Of a DNA stretch of 64,000 nt, positions 57,436 to 64,000 are shown piece by piece. Each line of letters begins with the position of its first letter. The stretch's first letter is position 1. Origin of the DNA: Shewanella salipaludis (lineage in GTDB: Bacteria; Pseudomonadota; Gammaproteobacteria; Enterobacterales; Shewanellaceae). The DNA lies in NCBI RefSeq assembly GCF_012911865.1, contig NZ_JAAXYH010000011.1, positions 62,001 through 126,000 of the forward strand, written 5' to 3'. The translations under genes were made by a program, and so were the position numbers. Under the pieces are notes generated by a model, which worked only from the letters and a program-made list of their open reading frames with translations, ran no database searches and was not told the DNA's origin.

Positions 57436-58917
57436 GTGACCAAGAAATACATAGTCGCGTTCGATCAAGGAACCACGAGTTCCCGTGCCATAGTGTTCGA
57501 TCACCAGGCCAACATAGTGGCGCTGTCACAACGTGAGTTCAGTCAGTTCTATCCCCAACCCGGTTGGGTCGAACATGATCCCATGGAGATCTGGGCATCT
57601 CAGAGTTCGACTTTCACCGAAGTGCTCGCCAGGGCCGGGATCCCGGCCGATGAGGTGGCGGCCATAGGGATCACCAATCAGCGTGAGACCACAGTCATTT
57701 GGGATAAAGCCACGGGCAAGCCCATCTACAACGCCATCGTCTGGCAGTGCCGCCGCAGCAGCGAGATCTGCGAGCGTTTAAAAGCCCAGGGGCTGGAGGA
57801 GTATGTCAGGGCAAACACAGGCCTGCTGTTGGATCCTTATTTCTCCGGCACCAAGATAAGCTGGTTGCTGGAGAACGTGCCGGGTGCCAGGGAGCGTGCG
57901 CAGCGGGGCGAGCTGTTGTTTGGCACCATAGATACCTGGCTGGTGTGGAAGCTTACCGAGGGCAAGGTGCATGTGACAGATCCCACCAATGCTTCGCGTA
58001 CCTTGTTGTTCAATATCCACACGGGGCAATGGGATCCCAAACTGCTCGAGGCGCTCGACATTCCCGCGGCTATCCTGCCCGAAGTGAAACCTTCCTGCGC
58101 CGTCTACGGCAGCACCCTCATAGGTGGTCATGGGGAGATCAAGGTGGCCGGCATGGCCGGCGATCAGCAGGCGGCCCTGTTTGGCCAGCTATGTGTCGAG
58201 GAAGGCATGGCCAAGAATACCTATGGCACAGGCTGCTTCCTCTTGATGCATACGGGTAAACAGGCGGTGCGTTCCCGCCATGGCCTCTTGACCACCATAG
58301 CCGCCGGCCCCGGGGCCGAACTGAATTATGCCCTGGAAGGCGCCGTCTTCATGGGCGGTGCGACAGTGCAATGGTTGCGGGATGAGCTGGGGTTGATCCG
58401 CGATGCCCAGGACACGGAGTATTTTGCCAGCAAGGTGGAAGACACCAAGGGAGTTTACCTGGTGCCGGCATTTGTCGGCTTGGGGGCGCCCTACTGGGAC
58501 CCAGGTGCCAGGGGCGCCCTGTTCGGCCTGAGCCGGGGGGCCAACCGCAACCACATCATCCGTGCCGCGCTCGAGGCCATCGCCTATCAGAGCCGCGACT
58601 TACTCGACGCCATGAGCAAAGACTGCGGCGTCAGCCTGAAGCAGCTCAAGGTGGATGGCGGCGCCGTGGTGAATGATTTTCTGATGCAGTTCCAGGCCGA
58701 TATCACGGATGTCGAGGTGCTGCGCCCCAGGCTGACCGAGACCACCGCCATGGGCGCCGCCTTCCTCGCCGGACTGGCTGTGGGTTTCTGGCAATCCATG
58801 GATGAAATCAAACATAAGACGACTATCGAACGCCGATTTGTGCCCCAGATTACGCCCGAGAAGCGGGCGTTCCTGTATGCAGCCTGGCAGGATGCCGTCG
58901 CCCGCTGTCGCAGCTAG
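57436..58917 (+). CDS. glpK: Glycerol kinase
   Basis: 493 residues from the GTG at 57436 ([18 protein letters not shown]), with AAGGAAAG upstream; the longer frame from 57370 is not homologous. FGGY-kinase motifs: [50 protein letters not shown] and the C-terminal [15 protein letters not shown]. It phosphorylates glycerol to glycerol-3-phosphate. glpF and glpD are not adjacent here. Confidence 0.95.
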   Translation: MTKKYIVAFDQGTTSSRAIVFDHQANIVALSQREFSQFYPQPGWVEHDPMEIWASQSSTFTEVLARAGIPADEVAAIGITNQRETTVIWDKATGKPIYNAIVWQCRRSSEICERLKAQGLEEYVRANTGLLLDPYFSGTKISWLLENVPGARERAQRGELLFGTIDTWLVWKLTEGKVHVTDPTNASRTLLFNIHTGQWDPKLLEALDIPAAILPEVKPSCAVYGSTLIGGHGEIKVAGMAGDQQAALFGQLCVEEGMAKNTYGTGCFLLMHTGKQAVRSRHGLLTTIAAGPGAELNYALEGAVFMGGATVQWLRDELGLIRDAQDTEYFASKVEDTKGVYLVPAFVGLGAPYWDPGARGALFGLSRGANRNHIIRAALEAIAYQSRDLLDAMSKDCGVSLKQLKVDGGAVVNDFLMQFQADITDVEVLRPRLTETTAMGAAFLAGLAVGFWQSMDEIKHKTTIERRFVPQITPEKRAFLYAAWQDAVARCRS

Positions 58918-58980
58918 GCGGCTGCGACCCGAGCTTCGGCGTTAGCGGCCAAGCCCAGGTTAACCTGGGCTTGGCCGCCA

Positions 58981-59277
58981 TCATACCTCGACATCTATGT
59001 GATCTGTCGGCGTTTGGCTGTTGGCATCGGTTTCCTGCCTGGAGGAGCGGCGGCGATCTGTTTCCGTATGGTGGCGCCTGTCGGCGTCCGGATCGCGGCG
59101 ACGATCTATGCTTGTCTTGCGCCGTTCCAGCCTGGGCGGCAGCTGCGACTGCGGCGCCTCGTGACTGTCTGTGGCTATCTTGGTGGCGGCCGCCACCGGC
59201 TCGACGGTCCGCTTGGGTCTGAATACCGAGCGAACCGGTCTGGCTAACATGGCATACATGCTGTCTAAACTTATCAT
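58981..59277 (-). CDS. Small highly charged protein, unknown
   Basis: 98 residues from MISLDSMYAMLARPVR, with GGGA upstream; a start at 59295 is also possible. The C-terminal half is Arg/Asp-rich and of low complexity (RRKTSIDRRRDPDADRR, 17 residues). No domain recognised. A small conserved hypothetical protein is likely; no link with glpK or the dcw cluster is visible. Confidence 0.5.
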   Translation of the reverse strand: MISLDSMYAMLARPVRSVFRPKRTVEPVAAATKIATDSHEAPQSQLPPRLERRKTSIDRRRDPDADRRHHTETDRRRSSRQETDANSQTPTDHIDVEV

Positions 59278-59850
59278 GAAGCATCCCTTATTCATTGATT
59301 TAGGCCGATGACAACTGCCTGCTGTGGGCAACTCATGGTTAATGTTTAGACTATATGCGGTTTTTTCGCCATCGGCCAGCACGCCGGCGGCACTTCTCCC
59401 GTCCCGCAGCCCTTGCGACTCCGGCGGCTGCAAATGCCGGTCAGCATGTTGCCCTTTGGTGGCGATTCGGTGACTTTTTCGTTATCGGGTTGCAACGACC
59501 GAGATCTTTTCTCCTGTTGGCATGGCCCGGCGATTCCTTATCCCTGCACTCATTGGCGTACGGCGTTTATTCTCCCCGGACTTTCGGGTATATTGAGCCG
59601 GTTTTTCGAGGGGAATTCCGGGTTGACCGGGCGATTGCGGGCATGATCCGCCACCTTAAGGCTTGTCGGCCCCACCCTGGTGGTCAATTTATGTCTATTG
59701 TTTCCACGTGTTTAGCTCCCGAACCCACTTTTTACCACCCCGGTTTGCAGCGGTTTTATCTTGTTTCAATATGCTGCTAACCCGCTTGCTGCCTGGCTTT
59801 ATAAAAAGATCCCATTCCTTGACATTGCTTGCATTCTGTCCCTAAACTTA
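59278..59850. other. Upstream region of the dcw cluster
   Basis: About 570 bp. No credible gene; overlapping short plus-strand frames have no ribosome site or family features. It probably holds distal promoter elements of mraZ. Confidence 0.4.
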
Positions 59851-59857
59851 GCATTTG

Positions 59858-59882
59858 TGGGGAATAGTGGATATTTGTGGAT
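59858..59882 (+). promoter_or_regulatory. MraZ operator repeats
   Basis: TGGGG, TGGAT, TGGAT at 59858, 59868 and 59878: three TGGnn elements with exactly 10-bp period. MraZ binds such TGGGN repeats with 5-bp spacers in other bacteria, giving autoregulation of the dcw cluster. They lie about 40-65 bp before the mraZ start. Confidence 0.72.
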
Positions 59883-59922
59883 ATATTAAGAGTTACTTCA
59901 ACAACAACAGGGATGCAATGAA

Positions 59923-60381
59923 GTGTTTTCGGGCACAAGCGCAATTAACTTAGATATTAAAGGGCGGATCGCCATTCCAATGCGATACCGTGAATCTTTG
60001 CAGCTTGAGCATGCCGGAAAAATCGTTGTCACCGTCGATATCGAATCTCACTGTTTGTTGATTTATCCCCTCCGTGAATGGGAAAGGGTCGAGACTAAAC
60101 TGCTGCGTCTCGCCGACACCCAGCCCACAGAACGTGCATTAAAACGCTTACTGTTAGGTTACGCCCATGAGACTGAGCTGGATGCGAATGGACGGATACT
60201 GCTTACGCCAACCCTGCGCCAGTACGCCAGATTGGATAAACATCTGATGCTGGTGGGACAACTGAATAAGTTTGAGCTCTGGGATGAAACTGCGTGGCAA
60301 CAGCAGATAGAAGACAGTCAGGAAATTATCCGCAGCGAACGGCTCGCAGTGAACGAGCGATTGGCGGATTTTTCACTCTAA
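59923..60381 (+). CDS. mraZ: Transcriptional regulator MraZ
   Basis: 152 residues, GTG start (VFSGTSAINLDIKGRIAIP). Two AbrB-like swapped-hairpin halves, each with a DxKGR/DxNGR motif (LDIKGRIAIP and LDANGRILLTP). It forms rings that bind its own promoter. First gene of the cell wall/division cluster. Confidence 0.95.
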   Translation: MFSGTSAINLDIKGRIAIPMRYRESLQLEHAGKIVVTVDIESHCLLIYPLREWERVETKLLRLADTQPTERALKRLLLGYAHETELDANGRILLTPTLRQYARLDKHLMLVGQLNKFELWDETAWQQQIEDSQEIIRSERLAVNERLADFSL

Positions 60382-60411
60382 GCCATGCGTTAACCAATTG
60401 AAGAAGAGAAT

Positions 60412-61353
60412 ATGAGTCAGGAATTTGCCCATTTATCCGTGTTGTTGCAAGAAACCGTTGCCGGCTTGAACCTCAAGCCCGACGGCATCTATATCGACGG
60501 CACCTTCGGCCGGGGGGGGCACTCCCGCTATCTCTTGAGTCAACTCGGTCCCAATGGCCGGCTCATCGCCATCGACAGAGATCCACAGGCCATAGCCGCG
60601 GCCGAACAATTTGCCGACGACAGCAGGTTTCAGATAGTCCACGGCGGTTTCGGCCAGATGGCCGACTATGTCGCAGAGCTGGGGCTGACGGGCAAGATAG
60701 ATGGTGTCTTGTTGGATCTCGGGGTGTCGTCGCCTCAGTTGGACGATGCCGAGCGCGGTTTCAGCTTCCTGCGCGACGGCCCGCTCGACATGCGCATGGA
60801 CAACAGCCAGGGTGAGACCGCGGCCCAGTGGCTGGCCAGGGCCGAAATAGAAGACATGGCCTGGGTCTTCAAGACCTATGGCGAGGAAAAAAATGCCCGC
60901 CACATAGCCCGTTGTATCGCCGCCGATCGCGACAAGACCCCTTTCCTGCGCACCAAGGACCTGGCGGAGCTCATCAACAGGATCACCAAGAATAAGGAGC
61001 GCAACAAGCATCCGGCGACCCGGGTGTTTCAGGCCATCAGAATTTATATTAACAGTGAACTGGAGCAGATAGACCAGGCGCTCGAGGGCGCACTCAAGGT
61101 GCTGGCGCCCCAGGGACGTCTGTCGGTGATCAGCTTCCATTCGCTGGAAGACAGAATGGTGAAGCGTTTCATCCGCCGTCATAGCCAGGGTGAGAGCGTG
61201 CCCCATGGACTGCCGCTCACCGAAGCGCAGATCAACAAGTCGCGTCACTTGCTGCCGGTGGGCAAGGCGATGAAACCGTCGGATGAAGAGATAGCGCGCA
61301 ATCCCAGGGCCAGGAGCTCGGTGCTCAGGGTCGCCGAGCGTCTGGATTACTGA
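60412..61353 (+). CDS. rsmH: 16S rRNA (cytosine-1402-N4)-methyltransferase
   Basis: 313 residues. SAM-binding [32 protein letters not shown], and [17 protein letters not shown], all typical of RsmH/MraW. It methylates C1402 of 16S rRNA. 30 bp after mraZ, 8 bp before ftsL. Confidence 0.96.
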   Translation: MSQEFAHLSVLLQETVAGLNLKPDGIYIDGTFGRGGHSRYLLSQLGPNGRLIAIDRDPQAIAAAEQFADDSRFQIVHGGFGQMADYVAELGLTGKIDGVLLDLGVSSPQLDDAERGFSFLRDGPLDMRMDNSQGETAAQWLARAEIEDMAWVFKTYGEEKNARHIARCIAADRDKTPFLRTKDLAELINRITKNKERNKHPATRVFQAIRIYINSELEQIDQALEGALKVLAPQGRLSVISFHSLEDRMVKRFIRRHSQGESVPHGLPLTEAQINKSRHLLPVGKAMKPSDEEIARNPRARSSVLRVAERLDY

Positions 61354-61361
61354 GCCTGCTC

Positions 61362-61676
61362 ATGTCTAAGCCTCAGCTCAATCTGACCCGGATAATAGTG
61401 CTCGACCTCTGGCGCCACAAGTGGGTGCTGGTGGTCGCGACTCTGGTGGTGTTGAACGCCATCCTGGTGGTGTACACCAGCCATGTGAGCCGTAAGTTGA
61501 CAACCCAGTGGGATCAGCTGCTGCAGGAGCGGGATAGATTGGACATAGAGTGGCGTAACTTGCTGTTGGAAGAGCAATCTCTGGCGGAACACAGTCGCAT
61601 AACCCGAGTAGCAACCAAAGAACTGAATATGAGTCGACCCTTGCCCAGCGAAGAAGTGGTGGTCAGGCTCCCATGA
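61362..61676 (+). CDS. ftsL: Cell division protein FtsL
   Basis: 104 residues. Short cytoplasmic tail, one membrane segment (about 20-40, WVLVVATLVVLNAILVVYTS), and a periplasmic leucine-zipper-like helix (LTTQWDQLLQERDRLDIEW). Part of the FtsQLB complex. Between rsmH and ftsI as usual. Confidence 0.92.
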   Translation: MSKPQLNLTRIIVLDLWRHKWVLVVATLVVLNAILVVYTSHVSRKLTTQWDQLLQERDRLDIEWRNLLLEEQSLAEHSRITRVATKELNMSRPLPSEEVVVRLP

Positions 61677-61688
61677 GAACAGGAAGTC

Positions 61689-63425
61689 ATGAGTAAACAG
61701 GCAAAGCGCAAACAGAAACCCGAGCTGATCCACTGGCGACTCTATGTCGTCGTGGGCTTGGTTTGCCTCTTGTTTGTCAGCCTGATAGGTCGCGCCGCCT
61801 ACATACAGATCATAGAGCCGGAGAAACTGCGTCACGAGAGTGACATGCGCACCCTGAGAACCACGAGTCGTGAGGTGCAGCGGGGACTCATCACCGACAG
61901 AAACGGCGAGATGCTGGCCGTGTCTGTGCCCGTGCGCGCCGTGTGGGCGGATCCCAAGCAGGTGCATGACAAGAATGGTTTCGCCGACATGCGCCGCTGG
62001 CAGGCCCTGGCGGATGTGCTGCACGAGCCCGTCGATGCCATACTCGAGCGGGTCAAGAGCAACCCCAAGAAACGTTTCACCTACCTCAAACGCCAGGTGA
62101 CCCCCGGCGTCGCCGATTACATAGGTCAGCTCAAGTTGCCCGGGGTCTTCCTCAAGTCTGAATCCAGGCGCTATTACCCGGCCGGCGAGATCGCCGCCCA
62201 GTTGATCGGCATCACCAACATAGACGATATCGGCATCGAAGGCATAGAGAATACCTACAATTCCTGGCTGACGGGGACCCCGTCCAAGCAGAAAGTGCGC
62301 AAGTCCCGTGATGGTCACGTGGTCGAGCGTCTGGACATAGTGCAGGAAGGCGAGAGCCCGAACGATCTGGTGCTCAGCATAGACCAACGCATTCAGCAGT
62401 TGGCCTATCGTGAGCTCAAACGCGCCACGGAAATGAACCGGGCCACCTCAGGCTCTGTGGTGGTGTTGGACGTGCATACGGGCGAGGTGCTGGCCATGGT
62501 CAACACCCCTTCCTACAACCCCAACGCCAGAGAGAAACTGAAGCCTTATCGCATGCGCAACCGCGCCATGACGGACACCTATGAGCCGGGTTCGGTGATC
62601 AAGCCCTTCGTGGTGGCGGCGGCGCTCGAAGCGGGCACGATCAAACAGGACGAGGTCATCAAGACCTACCCAGGCCTGATGCGCATAGGTGGAAAAATCG
62701 TCCGTGACAGCCGCTATTATGGCGATATGTCCTTGGCTGAGATCCTGGTGCACTCGAGCAACGTCGGCATGACCAAGATAGCCTTGTCCATGCCGGTACA
62801 GCAACTGCTGGGTTACCTCCAGTCGGTAGGCTTGGGCAATTATTCAGGCATCAACCTCGCAGGTGAGAGCGCCGGGCTTATCCATGATCGCCGCCGCTGG
62901 TCCGAGTTTGAACGTGCCACCCTGTCTTTCGGCTATGGCCTGACTGTGACGCCGCTGCAGTTGGCGCGCATGTATGCCGTTCTGGGCAGCAAGGGCGTGC
63001 TCTATCCTGTGTCTATTCTCAAGCTCAAACAAAAACCCCAGGGTGAGCAAGTGATCTCGCCGGCCGTGGCCCAGAGCGTGATGCATATGCTGGTTGGGGT
63101 CACTCAGAAAGGCGGCACCGCGACCCAGGCTCATATCGACGGCTATCCCACGGCCGGCAAGACGGGAACGGCGCGCAAGGCCGTCGCCGGCGGTTACGGC
63201 GATGACTATGTGGCCCAGTTTGCCGGGGTCGCGCCGGTGAACGATCCCAGGCTGGCGATAGTCGTAGTGATCAATGAGCCCAAGGGCGACAAGTATTATG
63301 GCGGCGATGTCGCCGCCCCCGTGTACGCCGCCGTGATGTCTGGGGCGTTGCAGATGTTAAACGTTGAGCCAATGACTGCGAAAGCGCAAGTGCAATTGGC
63401 CGGAATTCCGAGGAGTGCAGAATGA
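61689..63425 (+). CDS. ftsI: Septal peptidoglycan transpeptidase FtsI (PBP3)
   Basis: 578 residues. One N-terminal membrane segment (about 17-37), a PBP dimerisation region with [15 protein letters not shown], and a transpeptidase domain with the catalytic Ser motif GSVIKPF, SSN, and KTGT (AGKTGTARK). It overlaps murE by 4 bases. Confidence 0.96.
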   Translation: MSKQAKRKQKPELIHWRLYVVVGLVCLLFVSLIGRAAYIQIIEPEKLRHESDMRTLRTTSREVQRGLITDRNGEMLAVSVPVRAVWADPKQVHDKNGFADMRRWQALADVLHEPVDAILERVKSNPKKRFTYLKRQVTPGVADYIGQLKLPGVFLKSESRRYYPAGEIAAQLIGITNIDDIGIEGIENTYNSWLTGTPSKQKVRKSRDGHVVERLDIVQEGESPNDLVLSIDQRIQQLAYRELKRATEMNRATSGSVVVLDVHTGEVLAMVNTPSYNPNAREKLKPYRMRNRAMTDTYEPGSVIKPFVVAAALEAGTIKQDEVIKTYPGLMRIGGKIVRDSRYYGDMSLAEILVHSSNVGMTKIALSMPVQQLLGYLQSVGLGNYSGINLAGESAGLIHDRRRWSEFERATLSFGYGLTVTPLQLARMYAVLGSKGVLYPVSILKLKQKPQGEQVISPAVAQSVMHMLVGVTQKGGTATQAHIDGYPTAGKTGTARKAVAGGYGDDYVAQFAGVAPVNDPRLAIVVVINEPKGDKYYGGDVAAPVYAAVMSGALQMLNVEPMTAKAQVQLAGIPRSAE

Positions 63426-64000
63426 TGTTATTGCGGGATCTGCTGGCGCCTTGGTTTCATTATCCAGGGCCCGAAAGCGTTAACATGCTGACATTGGATA
63501 GCCGTGCTGTGGCGCAGGGAGGCCTGTTTGTGGCCATTCCCGGCCACAAGGTCGACGGCCGTCAGTTTGTGGACCAAGCCCTGGCAAGGGGCGCCCTGGC
63601 CTTGGTGCATACGGATGATCCGGATGCACATGGCCGGGTGAACCGTACCGCCGGCGCAAGCGGGCGGGGCATAGAGATAGCTTTTTTTCAGTTGAGCAGG
63701 CAGTTATCTGCCCTGGCGGCGCAGTTTTATCCCCTGCACCGCAGCTGCAAGCTGGTAGGCATTACAGGTACCAATGGCAAGACCTCGGTCAGCCAATTGC
63801 TCGCCCAGCTGGTGAGCCTTGCCGGTGACCGCGCCGCTGTGATGGGCACCCTGGGCAATGGCCTCTGGGGCGAGCTGGTCGACAGCGGCAATACCACGGC
63901 CGATGCCATCACCCTGATGCAGCAACTGGCCCAATTCGAGACCAGGGGCGCCAAGGTCTGTGCCATGGAGGTCTCCAGCCATGGCCTGGTGCAGGGACGG
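63422..64000 (+). CDS. murE: UDP-MurNAc-tripeptide ligase MurE, 3' end outside window
   Basis: The first 193 residues are visible. Two ATGs in tandem at 63422 and 63425 overlap the ftsI stop (ATGA). Features: [22 protein letters not shown]-binding [28 protein letters not shown] and [10 protein letters not shown], as in MurE. It adds the third stem-peptide residue to UDP-MurNAc-dipeptide. The gene runs past 64000. Confidence 0.95.
   Translation, partial: MMLLRDLLAPWFHYPGPESVNMLTLDSRAVAQGGLFVAIPGHKVDGRQFVDQALARGALALVHTDDPDAHGRVNRTAGASGRGIEIAFFQLSRQLSALAAQFYPLHRSCKLVGITGTNGKTSVSQLLAQLVSLAGDRAAVMGTLGNGLWGELVDSGNTTADAITLMQQLAQFETRGAKVCAMEVSSHGLVQGR

Overview
The window looks like a chromosomal segment of a Shewanella-type gammaproteobacterium. 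The gene orders slmA-dut-coaBC / rph-pyrE, radC-rpmB-rpmG, rarD-yigI-recQ, leuABCD with a leucine leader, and mraZ-rsmH-ftsL-ftsI-murE are those of gammaproteobacteria. The density of GGDEF/EAL proteins, histidine kinases, TonB receptors and GlyGly-CTERM proteins fits Shewanella. The assignment comes from gene order and protein style, not from a database search.

Layout. 1-5750: the 3' part of a giant secreted calcium-binding repeat protein with a GlyGly-CTERM tail. 5769-15223: a signalling and secretion block. It holds a minus-strand series (diguanylate cyclase response regulator, TonB receptor, YfiR-like periplasmic protein, histidine kinase), a plus-strand sigma-54 activator, and a YHYH lipoprotein with a small secreted partner. 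15224-16155 has no convincing gene and is rich in hairpins. 16156-18230: HxlR regulator divergent from GST, NTF2-like, tautomerase and a truncated YdcZ gene. 18231-19478: an IS3-family element with matching terminal repeats, joined directly to a truncated REP-associated transposase gene and an orphan phage-type tail tube gene (to 20891). 21838-24024: a secreted PLC-like/C-type-lectin protein. 24884-25576: yjjG. 25925-30775: a three-gene phosphorelay / c-di-GMP cluster. 30984-35529: two unknown proteins facing a Ser/Thr kinase with TPRs and an FHA protein. 35903-50099: housekeeping genes. 50342-55377: leu operon with a complete attenuator. 55865-58917: fadL-like and glpK. 59923-64000: start of the dcw cluster, with murE running off the end.

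Most notable is a candidate sigma-54 regulon. The activator at 11307 has a winged-helix-like C-terminus instead of the usual Fis-type helix-turn-helix. Three transcription units (the diguanylate cyclase/TonB/kinase series, the YHYH pair, and the distant PLC-lectin gene) each have a GG-N10-GC sigma-54 promoter. Each promoter is preceded by copies of TATAAGCG lying in the same orientation about 50-100 bp upstream. The adjacent histidine kinase and the similar receiver domains of the cyclase and the activator suggest one pathway from outer membrane and periplasm to surface proteins. This is inference from sequence.

Other points of interest: the IS copy carries an A-AAA-AAG programmed frameshift signal and a TCGG-repeat frameshift that appears to break its transposase. 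The IS ends lie in two unrelated broken genes without a shared target duplication. A 10-bp tandem repeat (TGTAATGGCA type) precedes both unknown genes next to the kinase/FHA pair.
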